64,000 nt of DNA from Enterococcus mundtii (lineage in GTDB: Bacteria > Bacillota > Bacilli > Lactobacillales > Enterococcaceae): contig NZ_AP019810.1 of the NCBI RefSeq assembly GCF_013394305.1, forward strand, positions 2,296,001-2,360,000, given 5' to 3'. Below, piece after piece: positions 18,349-28,249 of this stretch. Position numbers and translations under genes: made by a program. Each line of letters opens with the position of its first letter. Position 1 is the stretch's first letter. A model generated the notes under the pieces. That model ran no database searches and was not told the origin of the DNA. It saw only the letters and a program-made list of their open reading frames with translations.

Positions 18349-19671
18349 ATGAAGGGGAAATTAAAACGCGAGATCAATTTGTTTGGTGCATTATCCACAG
18401 TAATGGGAACTGTGATCGGCGCCGGCGTCTTTTTTAAAACAGCAGCGGTAGTGGCAAGTACACAATCAACAAGTTTGACGTTACTCGCGTGGTTGTTAGG
18501 GGGATTCTTAACGATCTGTGCGGGGCTAACAGTCGCTGAATTAGCCACTGCCATTCCTGAAACAGGTGGAGCTGTCAAGTATATTGAAGCAGCTTACGGT
18601 AAGTTACCAAGTTTTTTGTTAGGCTGGGCACAAAGTTTGATTTACTTTCCAGCCAACATTGCGGCATTATCGATCATCTTTGCAACACAGCTGATCAATC
18701 TCTTACAGCTATCTCCTGATTATTTATTGGTGATTGCTATTATTACAGCACTTTCTATCACTGGATTGAATCTGTTAGGGACCAAAGTTGGTGCGTACGT
18801 TCAATCGATTACATTGGTAGTCAAGTTGATCCCAATTGCAGTGATCATTATTTGGGGGCTTCTGACACCCGGACAGGGTACTGTTCAATTATTTCCAGTA
18901 GAAGCCGGACAAGGTGTTTCATGGGCAGAAGGACTTAGTGGTGCTTTGTTGGCGACACTATTCGCTTACGATGGCTGGTTAGGTGTCGGAGCCATGGCTG
19001 GAGAAATGAAACGTCCAGAAAAGGATCTACCAAAAGCGATTATTTTAGGATTGAGTTTTGTGACATTCGTTTATCTATTGATCAACTTCGTCTTTTTAAA
19101 AACATTACCGATTGATCAAATTGCTGGAAACTTGAATGCTTCATCTGATGCGTCAGCGGTCATCTTCGGTGAACTAGGAGGAAAAATCGTTACGATCGGT
19201 ATTTTGATCTCTGTCTACGGCGCACTGAATGGTTATACGTTGACTGGGATTCGTGTTCCATATGCAATGGCATTAGAAAATGAGTTGCCGTTCAGTAACC
19301 AGTTGACAAAGCTCTCAAAAAAATTCACCGTTCCTTATGTCCCTGCGTTGTTCCAACTAGCGATTGCATGTATCATGATGAGCTTGGGTTCATTTGATTT
19401 TCTGACAGATATGTTGATTTTTGTCATGTGGCTATTTAGCTTATTGATTTTTATTGGCGTATTTATTTTAAGAAAGAAAGCCCCAGAGATGCCTCGTCCA
19501 TACAAAGTACCCCTTTATCCAGTGATACCGATCATTGCGATTTTAGGAGCCATCTTTATTTTAGGGATGACACTGATCACACAAACGAATTTGGCATTGA
19601 TCGGAATCTTAGTCACATTGTTAGGTGTACCTGTGTTTTACTACAAAAAAAGACAAACTGAAAGTAACTAA
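18349..19671 (+). CDS. APC-family amino acid permease
   Basis: 440 aa from the ATG at 18,349 (GAGGAAG 5 nt upstream); an in-frame ATG at 18,337 has no ribosome site. Twelve hydrophobic segments are expected. The first carries the APC substrate-binding signature GTVIGAGVFF, and YIEAAYGKLPSFLLGWAQ follows in segment 3. It resembles the SteT/LAT-like exchanger branch. The substrate cannot be read from the sequence. Confidence 0.88.
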   Translation: MKGKLKREINLFGALSTVMGTVIGAGVFFKTAAVVASTQSTSLTLLAWLLGGFLTICAGLTVAELATAIPETGGAVKYIEAAYGKLPSFLLGWAQSLIYFPANIAALSIIFATQLINLLQLSPDYLLVIAIITALSITGLNLLGTKVGAYVQSITLVVKLIPIAVIIIWGLLTPGQGTVQLFPVEAGQGVSWAEGLSGALLATLFAYDGWLGVGAMAGEMKRPEKDLPKAIILGLSFVTFVYLLINFVFLKTLPIDQIAGNLNASSDASAVIFGELGGKIVTIGILISVYGALNGYTLTGIRVPYAMALENELPFSNQLTKLSKKFTVPYVPALFQLAIACIMMSLGSFDFLTDMLIFVMWLFSLLIFIGVFILRKKAPEMPRPYKVPLYPVIPIIAILGAIFILGMTLITQTNLALIGILVTLLGVPVFYYKKRQTESN

Positions 19672-19677
19672 CTGATA

Positions 19678-19722
19678 ATGAAAAGACAAGAAGTGAATCA
19701 AGTCATTTCTTGTCTTTCTTTG
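19678..19722 (+). terminator. Terminator after the APC permease
   Basis: The stem AAAGACAAGAA / TTCTTGTCTTT is followed by CTTTG; the weak T-run follows directly. Confidence 0.7.
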
Positions 19723-19807
19723 TACGATATCTCATGTTTTTTAGTCTTTGAGACTTCTTTAACGCCTGCTTATATGCTAAAGTAATGAATGAAAAGGAGA
19801 GATAAAG

Positions 19808-20576
19808 ATGATATTTGATTCTCATACTCATTTGAACGCGGAACAATTCAATGATGATATTCCTGAAACGATCCAGCGTGCAGAAGAACTAGGTGTGACT
19901 AAAATGGCCGTTGTAGGCTTTGATACACCAACGATCGAAAAGTCCTTGATGCTTAGTCAAGATTACCCAAACATTTATAGCATCATCGGCTGGCATCCTA
20001 CAGAAGCTGGTAGCTATACGAAAGAAATCGAAAACAAACTACAAGAACAACTGACTTTACCAAAAGTGGTTGCTTTAGGTGAAATCGGACTGGATTATTA
20101 TTGGATGGAAGATCCCAAAGAAGTCCAAGATAAAATCTTTAGAAGACAGATCGCCATCGCAAAAGAAATGCGTCTACCGATCAGTATCCATACGAGAGAT
20201 GCCTTGGAAGACACTTATAAGGTGTTAAAAGAAGAAGACATTCGTGATATTGGCGGAATCATGCATAGCTTTAGTGGTGATTATGAATGGGCACAACGTT
20301 TCCTTGATTTAGGGATGCACATTTCTTTTAGTGGTGTCGTGACATTCAAAAAGGCGTTAGATGTGCAAGAAGCAGCGACAAACGTCCCAATGGATCGTCT
20401 ATTAGTGGAAACGGATGCTCCTTATTTAGCGCCAGTGCCCTATCGAGGAAAAAGAAATGAACCAGGGTATACTCGTTACACAGTCGAAAAGATCGCTGAA
20501 CTTCGTCAACTACCAATGGAAGAAGTTGCGGCACAAACATGGAAAAACGCCCATCATTTATTTGGATTATCAGAGC

Positions 20577-20584
<8 letters not shown>
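19808..20584 (+). CDS. tatD: TatD-family metal-dependent DNase
   Basis: 258 aa, standard length. The metal ligands include FDSHTHLN at the N-terminus, GEIGLDYY (about 96-103), SIHTRDA (about 125) and a late ETDAPY. The family are TIM-barrel 3'-5' DNases. Its end overlaps rnmV by 8 nt, giving the common tatD-rnmV-ksgA operon. Confidence 0.95.
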
Positions 20585-22023
<1,439 letters not shown>

Positions 22024-22065
22024 AATGAGGAATAGAAGGCTGAAAAAGTCTTTTCGCTCTAAGTC

Positions 22066-22122
22066 TGAAGGCATCACTTGAGAAAACCATTTTGGGTATT
22101 CTTCAAGTGATGCCTGACTATT
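22066..22122 (+). terminator. Terminator after ksgA
   Basis: AGGCATCACTTGA pairs with TCAAGTGATGCCT; the T-rich tail (GACTATTTTAG) is weak. Confidence 0.6.
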
Positions 22123-22195
22123 TTAGGAAACAAGATCCCAAATCAAATTCTTGGATTTTAAAGAGGGTGGTATTTCAGGCGCCTTGTTCCTCTTG

Positions 22196-22259
22196 ATGTG
22201 TCTTGACACATTAGAAAGTTAGCGGTACAATAGGTCAAAACAAATGTGTCAAGACACAT
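22196..22259 (+). promoter_or_regulatory. Promoter with two 16-bp palindromic operators (NiaR-like)
   Basis: A consensus promoter: TTGACA (22,203-22,208), 17-nt spacer, TACAAT (22,226-22,231). Operator 1, ATGTGTCTTGACACAT (22,196-22,211), covers the -35. Operator 2, ATGTGTCAAGACACAT (22,244-22,259), lies just downstream of the start site. The two are the same palindrome in opposite orientation. The TGTCTTGACA-type core agrees with what I recall of sites for the niacin repressor NiaR in Firmicutes, and the gene behind is a niacin-type transporter. Confidence 0.82.
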
Positions 22260-22274
22260 CAAGGGAGTAAAAAA

Positions 22275-22901
22275 ATGAAAACAAATTCTGTAAGAAAATT
22301 GACAATTTCCGCTTTATTGATCGGGATGGGCGTTCTTATTCCGATGATCATGCCTAAGATCGTAATTCCGCCTGCTTCATTTACACTAGCTTCACATGTG
22401 CCATTATTTATCGCAATGTTTTTTTCACCCGGTGTAGCTGTGGCAGTGGCGCTAGGTACAACATTTGGTTTCTTCTTGACGACACCTGTGATTATTGCGC
22501 TTCGTGCATTGTCTCATTTGGTATTCGCTCTAATCGGTGCATGGTATTTACAAAAAAAACCAGGGATCGTCTTAAAAGACGGGCAATTCACATTAATGAA
22601 CTGGCGTTTTCAAGGGTTTAACTTATTGATCGGCGTGATCCACTCGATCATCGAAATGCTAGTGGTGAGTGTGTTCTTCTTCATTGGGAATATGCCGGAA
22701 ACATACTATGCAGAAGGCTACTTCTATACCGTATTCATCTTGATGGGGATCGGTGGCTTGATCCATAGTTTGGTGGATTACAATATCGCTTACTTCATTG
22801 CCGGAACATTGAGTAAATTCTTTGATGTCCCAGTTTTCACTGCTGCCAAGAAACAGCAAAAGAAAGAGATCGTGCAAGGAACGATCAAAAAAGTCGTTTA
22901 G
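22275..22901 (+). CDS. niaX: ECF transporter S component, probably niacin-specific (NiaX)
   Basis: 208 aa, about six membrane segments, beginning MKTNSVRKLTISALLIGMG, an ECF S-component start with the AxxxA-like small-residue surface. The sequence PASFTLASHVPLFIAMFFSPG fits the NiaX branch. In this class the S component binds the vitamin and docks to the shared EcfT/EcfA module encoded elsewhere. The NiaR-like operators immediately upstream are the best support for niacin. GGGAG is 8 nt before the ATG. Another S-component specificity is possible. Confidence 0.75.
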   Translation: MKTNSVRKLTISALLIGMGVLIPMIMPKIVIPPASFTLASHVPLFIAMFFSPGVAVAVALGTTFGFFLTTPVIIALRALSHLVFALIGAWYLQKKPGIVLKDGQFTLMNWRFQGFNLLIGVIHSIIEMLVVSVFFFIGNMPETYYAEGYFYTVFILMGIGGLIHSLVDYNIAYFIAGTLSKFFDVPVFTAAKKQQKKEIVQGTIKKVV

Positions 22902-22933
22902 CAATGCCACAGATAAAGACTGAAAAATAACCA

Positions 22934-22972
22934 AAAAAAGACCCAAGATCGAACGATCGTTGGGTCTTTTAC
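22934..22972. terminator. Bidirectional terminator between niaX and the convergent ABC ATPase
   Basis: AGACCCAAGATCG / CGATCGTTGGGTCT with an A-run before and a T-run after. Confidence 0.75.
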
Positions 22973-22994
22973 GTATCATCAAGTTCTGTTTCGT

Positions 22995-24104
22995 TTATGG
23001 GATCGTGATGACATCTTCTGTATCTTTATCAAAGAAATGGCCTTTATTGATATTGAAGGCAAGGTCGATCATTTCTCCTGGTTTATGGAAGTCACGCGCG
23101 TCAACTTTTGAAATGAACTCAGTTGTTCCAGTGCGAGTATAAAGCATGGTTTCTGCGCCTAGTAATTCTGAAACAACGACTTCTGAATTGACAACAGTTT
23201 CTGGTGAGGCATCCAAGACAACTTGTTCACTGTGGATATCTTCAGGACGAATACCAAAGACAAGTTCTTTGCCTTCATAACCTTTTTCAACTAGTACTTT
23301 ATTTTTACCTTCAGGGATTCTCAATTTTAGTCCATGACCATCTGAGATAACGCCTTGGCTTAATTTTACGTTGAAAAAGTTCATGGCAGGCGAACCAATG
23401 AAACCAGCAACGAACATGTTGACTGGTGTGTCATAAACTTCTTTCGGTGAACCGATTTGTTGGATAAATCCATCTTTCATGATGACGATACGGTCTGCCA
23501 TCGTCATCGCTTCTGTTTGGTCATGGGTAACGTAAATGGTTGTTGTTTCTAAGCGTTGATGCAACTTCGCGATCTCGGCACGCATGGCTACACGTAGTTT
23601 GGCATCCAAGTTTGACAATGGCTCATCCATCAAGAAGACTTTCGCATCACGTACGATGGCACGACCTAAAGCCACACGCTGACGTTGCCCCCCAGAAAGA
23701 GCAGCAGGTTTACGTTTTAAGTATTCAGTCAAACCAAGGATCTCTGCAGCATTTTCTACACGTTGTTGGATGTCTGCTTTATCGTATTTACGCAATTTCA
23801 AACCAAACGCCATGTTGTCAAATACCGTCATGTGAGGGTATAAGGCATAGTTTTGGAATACCATCGCGATATCACGGTCTTTAGGAGCAACATCGTTCAT
23901 TACTTTGCCTCCGATATTCAATTCTCCTTCGGAAATATCTTCAAGACCAGCGATCATTCGTAGAGTTGTTGATTTCCCACAACCGGAAGGACCAACGAAT
24001 ACGATAAATTCGCGATCTTTGATTGCCAAGTTAAAGTCAGTAACAGAATAGTTTTCTGCATTATCATATTTCTTGTATACATTTTTCAGAGCCATTTCTA
24101 CCAT
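22995..24104 (-). CDS. msmX: Sugar ABC transporter ATPase (MsmX/UgpC type)
   Basis: 369 aa. Walker [10 protein letters not shown] (about 37-45), signature LSGGQRQR (about 134-141), Walker [18 protein letters not shown]-loop [10 protein letters not shown], and a C-terminal TOBE/regulatory domain ([12 protein letters not shown]). The length and regulatory domain are those of the multitask ATPases that energise several carbohydrate ABC importers. It stands alone with a cre-bearing promoter, consistent with such a shared role. The ATG at 24,104 was preferred over the GTG at 24,116; neither has a strong ribosome site. Confidence 0.9.
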   Translation of the reverse strand: MVEMALKNVYKKYDNAENYSVTDFNLAIKDREFIVFVGPSGCGKSTTLRMIAGLEDISEGELNIGGKVMNDVAPKDRDIAMVFQNYALYPHMTVFDNMAFGLKLRKYDKADIQQRVENAAEILGLTEYLKRKPAALSGGQRQRVALGRAIVRDAKVFLMDEPLSNLDAKLRVAMRAEIAKLHQRLETTTIYVTHDQTEAMTMADRIVIMKDGFIQQIGSPKEVYDTPVNMFVAGFIGSPAMNFFNVKLSQGVISDGHGLKLRIPEGKNKVLVEKGYEGKELVFGIRPEDIHSEQVVLDASPETVVNSEVVVSELLGAETMLYTRTGTTEFISKVDARDFHKPGEMIDLAFNINKGHFFDKDTEDVITIP

Positions 24105-24147
24105 CGTACAAACCACGCTTTCTTTTTTTCTTTTATTTGATGTGTTT

Positions 24148-24177
24148 AGTATAGTTGAAAGCGCTATCTATATTCAA
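24148..24177 (-). promoter_or_regulatory. Promoter of the sugar ATPase gene with cre site in the spacer
   Basis: Read on the minus strand: -35 TTGAAT (24,177-24,172), 18-nt spacer, -10 TATACT (24,153-24,148). The spacer contains AGATAGCGCTTTCA (24,169-24,156), a good match to the CcpA catabolite element. CcpA bound there would block polymerase, so glucose repression is inferred. Confidence 0.7.
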
Positions 24178-24467
24178 TGTCACAATGAACAAGAATTCGT
24201 AGGAACTTTCGTCAATGTGTACAAAATAATTGGAAAGTGCGTGAGATTACTAAATCTGCCACCTATAAAATAGAATAAATGATGTTCATGAAACAGATCC
24301 TTCAACAATGAGAGCAAACTCCAGCAATATGGCAATTTATTTTTTTGTTTTTACTGCTCGAGTTATCAAAGATTTACCGTGTATTCACTATCTTAGAGCG
24401 TATAATACTTTGTAGATATTAAGAGATATAAAAAAGGAGGCAACCAAGAAAACAAAATTTGATTTTC

Positions 24468-24498
24468 ATGTTAAATTAAGTTAAACTCGATTTAACAT
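24468..24498 (+). promoter_or_regulatory. Palindromic operator upstream of pemI
   Basis: ATGTTAAAT (24,468-24,476) and ATTTAACAT (24,490-24,498) are perfect 9-bp arms 13 nt apart; an inner TTAAGTTAA adds symmetry. It ends 19 nt before the antitoxin start, a normal place for autoregulation by a MazE-fold antitoxin. Confidence 0.55.
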
Positions 24499-24517
24499 AA
24501 GCTGGGAGATGATAATA

Positions 24518-24751
24518 ATGGAAACGACTGTTAGAAAGATTGGAAATTCTGTAGGAGCAATTTTTCCCAAAGATATTTCTCCAGAAGTTGGAAAAATATA
24601 TACGATTATTAAAATAGGTGAAACATATGTATTAAAGCCCAAAAAAGAAGATATTTTTAAGACTCCAGAGGCATGGGCAGGCTTTAGAGATTCAATCACC
24701 CAAGAAGATAAAGAGTGGGATGAGATGAACCTTGAGGGGGAGGAACTATAA
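24518..24751 (+). CDS. pemI: PemI/MazE-like antitoxin
   Basis: 77 aa from ATG 24,518 (GGGAG upstream; the ATG at 24,509 is too close to it). METTVRKIGNSVGAIFPKD is the swapped-hairpin AbrB/MazE DNA-binding fold. The acidic tail (WDEMNLEGEEL) is the part that binds and blocks the toxin. Its stop codon touches the toxin's ATG. Confidence 0.88.
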   Translation: METTVRKIGNSVGAIFPKDISPEVGKIYTIIKIGETYVLKPKKEDIFKTPEAWAGFRDSITQEDKEWDEMNLEGEEL

Positions 24752-25078
24752 ATGGATTATCCAAAGCAAAAAGATATTGTATGGCTGGATTTTGATCCAG
24801 CTAGAGGAAAGGAAATAAAGAAGCGAAGACCAGGTTTGGTAGTAAGTAAGAATAAATTCAACCAATACACTGGTTTTTGTTTGATTTGCCCAATCACATC
24901 AACTGAAAGAAAATTTGATACATATATTAAGATCAAAGAACCACAAATCATTTCTGGACAAGTTGTTACACATCAATTGCGTTCAATTGACTACACCTCT
25001 AGAAACATAATAAAAATTGAACAATGTGATATTCTCACATGGGTGGATGTACTAGAAGTCCTTGATATGTTTTTATAG
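24752..25078 (+). CDS. pemK: PemK/MazF-family endoribonuclease toxin
   Basis: 108 aa. QKDIVWLDFDPARGKEIKKRRPGLV is the PemK/MazF N-terminal loop and strand with the conserved Arg/Pro residues, and CPITST and VVTHQLRSID follow in the expected order. The family cuts mRNA at short sequences; the specificity is not visible. It is coupled to the antitoxin with no gap and belongs to a two-gene operon that sits between core genes. Confidence 0.9.
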   Translation: MDYPKQKDIVWLDFDPARGKEIKKRRPGLVVSKNKFNQYTGFCLICPITSTERKFDTYIKIKEPQIISGQVVTHQLRSIDYTSRNIIKIEQCDILTWVDVLEVLDMFL

Positions 25079-25141
25079 AAATTTGAAAAATATCAAACCA
25101 CAAAGAAATTTGGTACACTGGTAAAAAAGGAGTGAGGACGG

Positions 25142-25573
25142 ATGAAGATAGCATTGATTGCACATGATCGCAAAAAAGAATTGATGATAAAATTTACCAC
25201 TGCTTACAAAACGATACTGGAACAACATGAACTATTCGCGACAGGGACGACCGGACAAAAGATTGCAGAAGCCACAGGATTATTGGTCCATCGGTTCAAT
25301 TCAGGACCTTTAGGCGGTGACCAACAAATTGGCGCGATGATCTCAGAAGATGAATTGGATCTAGTGATTTTCCTGCGTGATCCTTTAGCAGCTCAACCTC
25401 ATGAACCTGATGTCACTGCGTTGATCCGCTTGGCTGATGTATATGATATTCCTTTAGCAACGAATATCGGTACCGCAGAAGTTTTATTACGAGGGCTTGA
25501 AGCCGGATTTTTGGAGTTCCGACAAGTGATCCATGAAGAAGGAAGTAAGATCCCTTTTCCTAATAAGATTTAA
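25142..25573 (+). CDS. mgsA: Methylglyoxal synthase
   Basis: 143 aa. Conserved blocks: [11 protein letters not shown] at the N-terminus, [23 protein letters not shown] and [15 protein letters not shown], which carry the catalytic Asp/His set. It converts dihydroxyacetone phosphate to methylglyoxal, bypassing lower glycolysis when phosphate is short. AAGGAG precedes the ATG. Confidence 0.96.
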   Translation: MKIALIAHDRKKELMIKFTTAYKTILEQHELFATGTTGQKIAEATGLLVHRFNSGPLGGDQQIGAMISEDELDLVIFLRDPLAAQPHEPDVTALIRLADVYDIPLATNIGTAEVLLRGLEAGFLEFRQVIHEEGSKIPFPNKI

Positions 25574-25672
25574 AATTCGGATTTTATGAGGATAGAGACA
25601 GTTGATCAAGGCGAATGTCTGCCATGTTACGAACTTAGGAATCGTTTTCGTTTAGAACATTAGGTTTTTTTA

Positions 25673-25702
25673 TTTACAGTTCTTCCTTTTCTATGCTATA
25701 GT
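25673..25702 (+). promoter_or_regulatory. Promoter of the folT riboswitch transcript
   Basis: TTTACA (25,673-25,678), 18-nt spacer, TATAGT (25,697-25,702), just upstream of the THF riboswitch. Confidence 0.6.
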
Positions 25703-25727
25703 TTGTCTGGGATAAGTTCCCACTATT

Positions 25728-25828
25728 AACAGAGTAGAAAATAAAGCGTTAAGTGCTTAGAGGATGGGATGTTGCCTCTAGGACGAAGGACGTAAGTTCG
25801 CGGTTTTATTTTCGCATTCGCTGCATGA
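25728..25828 (+). ncRNA. Tetrahydrofolate (THF) riboswitch
   Basis: The conserved pieces of the THF aptamer occur in order: AGAGTAGA, GCGTTAAGTGC, GGATGGGATGTTGCCTC, GACGAAGG and GTTCGCGGT. It lies directly upstream of a FolT-type transporter. A hairpin GCTGCATG-AAA-CATGTAGCAGC lies between the aptamer and the ribosome site, so control of translation initiation is likely. The outer boundaries are approximate. Confidence 0.9.
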
Positions 25829-25861
25829 AACATGTAGCAGCTCTTAAAGGAGATGCTAGAA

Positions 25862-26395
25862 ATGAAGAAAAATCGTTTAGATGCTCGTATGATTACGATC
25901 ATGGGACTGCTGATCGCATTGATGGTCACGTTGTCTCGCTTAGTTTCATTTGAAACACCATTACTCAAAATCAGTGTAACGTTCATTCCCCAAGTAATCA
26001 TGGGTATTTTATTTGGCCCATTTTGGACAGGGGTCGGTTCTGTGTTAGCTGATGTGGTGGGTATGGCATTATTTCCTAAATCTGTCTTTTTCATTGGCTT
26101 CACGTTGAATGCTTTTATTGAAGGAGCGATTTATGGGTTCTTTTTCTATCGCAAAGAGATCACTTGGAAAAATGCAATCTTAGCCACGCTCAGTGTGACA
26201 GTGTTCGTTAGCTTGATCCTGACACCATTATGGTTGGTCATCATGTATCAAGTACCGATGAACTGGGTATTCTGGGGACCACGTTTATTAAAAGCCATTA
26301 TCTGGTTGCCGATCCAATCGACGATGATCTACGTGATTGGGCGCGCCATGCCATATAAAAGAATTTTGCGGAGTTTAACGACGCATACAAAATAA
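25862..26395 (+). CDS. folT: ECF transporter S component for folate (FolT)
   Basis: 177 aa from ATG 25,862 (AAAGGAG 8 nt upstream). About six membrane segments; the N-terminus has LLIALMVTLSR, then the block PQVIMGILFGPFWTGVGSVLADVVG typical of FolT-type S components, and a central EGAIYGFFFY. It binds folates and relies on a shared EcfAT module encoded elsewhere. The THF riboswitch upstream supports the substrate. Confidence 0.92.
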   Translation: MKKNRLDARMITIMGLLIALMVTLSRLVSFETPLLKISVTFIPQVIMGILFGPFWTGVGSVLADVVGMALFPKSVFFIGFTLNAFIEGAIYGFFFYRKEITWKNAILATLSVTVFVSLILTPLWLVIMYQVPMNWVFWGPRLLKAIIWLPIQSTMIYVIGRAMPYKRILRSLTTHTK

Positions 26396-26440
26396 AAAAC
26401 AAGCAGTCTTCCCATCCCAGAAGACTGCTTGTTTTTTGCA
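26396..26440. terminator. Terminator between folT and the convergent ABC exporter genes
   Basis: AAACAAGCAGTCTTC / GAAGACTGCTTGTTT, flanked by A- and T-runs; bidirectional. Confidence 0.85.
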
Positions 26441-26472
26441 TAGATCAGAAAAATCATCTGATTCGATGTTCA

Positions 26473-28248
26473 CTATTTTTCAACCGATCCAGTAAATTGC
26501 GCTTGATAAAGTTGACGATAGCTACCATCTTCGATTTTCAATAATTCATCATGTGTTCCTATCTCAACGATTGCCCCTTGGTCCATCACGAGGATCTGAT
26601 CGGCATTTTTGATCGTGGACAAGCGATGGGCAATCACAAAACTAGTTTTTCCTTCCATCATTTTTAGGAAGGCATTTTGGATTTTCTTCTCTGTCAATGT
26701 ATCCACTGAACTTGTTGCTTCATCAAGTATCAACATGGGTGGATTACTGATCATCGTACGAGCGATCGTCAGTAATTGACGCTGCCCATCGGAGATTTTT
26801 AATCCCTGTCCACCAATGCGTGTATCTAGTTTTTGTGGCAAGCGTTGGACAAATTCATACATATAGGCTGATTTTAGGGCCTCATTGATTTCTTCATCAC
26901 TGGCATCTGGCTTCCCGTAACGTAAGTTTTCTCGTAGCGTACTGTCGAATAACCAAGTATCTTGTAAAACCATCCCAAAGCTTTTACGTAAGGAATCACG
27001 GGCGATTTGGGTAATATCATAATCGTCGATCATGATCGTCCCAGAATTGACATCGTAAAACCGCATCAATAAATTCACTAATGTGGATTTACCAGCTCCT
27101 GTTTTACCAACGATTGCCACTGTTTGACCTGGTTTGGCAACAAAGCTGAAATTCTCGATCAACCGTTGTTGTGGCTCATAAGAGAAAGAAACATGTTTAA
27201 AAGCGACCTCGCCTTTGATCGTTTGAGGATCAAGTTGATACGCAAAAGGTTCATCTGGCGTTTCTTCCGGTTGGTCGATCAATTCAAATGCTCGTTCTAA
27301 ACCAGAAAATGCTGTTTGGATCTGTGTCGTGATCCCTGATAATTCAATAAAAGGTTTTGAAAACTGACTTGAATAGATCGTAAAGCTTGAAATGATCCCG
27401 ACAGTAATCGTTGAATCACTTCGTAAGGCAAGTAAACCACCAATCAAACCAATGGAGAGATAGGCTAAGTGATCGACAAAACGAGAAGATGGGTTCGTTA
27501 ATGAAGAAGAGAATTGCGCGCGCTGCCCTTTCTCATATAAGTCAGCATTCAATGCGCTGAATTGCTGTTGATTGACTTCTTCTTGTTGGAACGCTTTGAT
27601 GATTTTTTGATTACCGATACGTTCCGTAACGAATCCTGAAATGTTCCCAATGATTTTTTGTTGGTTATCAAAATCATTTTGAGAAGCCCGTGCGACTAAC
27701 CAGCTGACTAAGAAAATGATTGGTGTCGAACAAATGACGACAAGTGTCAATAACGGACTCAAGTTGAGCATGAAGATCAGTGAGAGGATAATGATCGCTA
27801 CCCCAGAAAATAATTGATTGAACGCCGCTGATATCGCGATGGAGATATTGTCCATGTCATTTGTGAAACGGCTGACGATATTCCCATGTGAATTTTGATC
27901 ATAGTATCTTAAAGGTAAAAGATTCAAACGAGCAAAGGCATCTTTTCGTAGATTCGCAACGGAGAGGTAAGCCAATCGGTTACTTAATACTTGGATCAGC
28001 CATTGACTGATGACATTAAGTAAAACGATCCCGCCAAACATCACCAGAAGTTGGACTAATCGAGTAAAGTTGACTTGTCCCACACCAACCATTTGATCGA
28101 TACTTAGACCGATTTGTAAGGTCATTACGACGGTAGCAACACCATTGACGATTCCCAACAAGACAGCTAACCAAATTTCACGTGGATGGGCCGTCAGATA
28201 AGGAACAAAACGTTTGAGCGTTTGCCAAGATAGTTTTTTTGTTTTCAT
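26473..28248 (-). CDS. Heterodimeric ABC exporter, subunit with consensus Walker B
   Basis: 591 aa from the ATG 1 nt after the upstream gene's stop, with GGAGGAGG overlapping the end of that gene. The six-helix membrane domain is followed by an ATPase domain with Walker A GKTGAGKST, a non-standard signature ISDGQRQ, Walker B MLILDEATSS (catalytic Glu present) and an H-loop with His (VIAHRLS). Together with the partner's missing Glu and His, this gives one working and one degenerate ATP site, as in EfrAB/EfrCD, BmrCD and TM287/288. Drug or lipid export is inferred. Which Efr pair this is cannot be told by eye. Confidence 0.9.
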   Translation of the reverse strand: MKTKKLSWQTLKRFVPYLTAHPREIWLAVLLGIVNGVATVVMTLQIGLSIDQMVGVGQVNFTRLVQLLVMFGGIVLLNVISQWLIQVLSNRLAYLSVANLRKDAFARLNLLPLRYYDQNSHGNIVSRFTNDMDNISIAISAAFNQLFSGVAIIILSLIFMLNLSPLLTLVVICSTPIIFLVSWLVARASQNDFDNQQKIIGNISGFVTERIGNQKIIKAFQQEEVNQQQFSALNADLYEKGQRAQFSSSLTNPSSRFVDHLAYLSIGLIGGLLALRSDSTITVGIISSFTIYSSQFSKPFIELSGITTQIQTAFSGLERAFELIDQPEETPDEPFAYQLDPQTIKGEVAFKHVSFSYEPQQRLIENFSFVAKPGQTVAIVGKTGAGKSTLVNLLMRFYDVNSGTIMIDDYDITQIARDSLRKSFGMVLQDTWLFDSTLRENLRYGKPDASDEEINEALKSAYMYEFVQRLPQKLDTRIGGQGLKISDGQRQLLTIARTMISNPPMLILDEATSSVDTLTEKKIQNAFLKMMEGKTSFVIAHRLSTIKNADQILVMDQGAIVEIGTHDELLKIEDGSYRQLYQAQFTGSVEK

Positions 28249-28249
28249 T

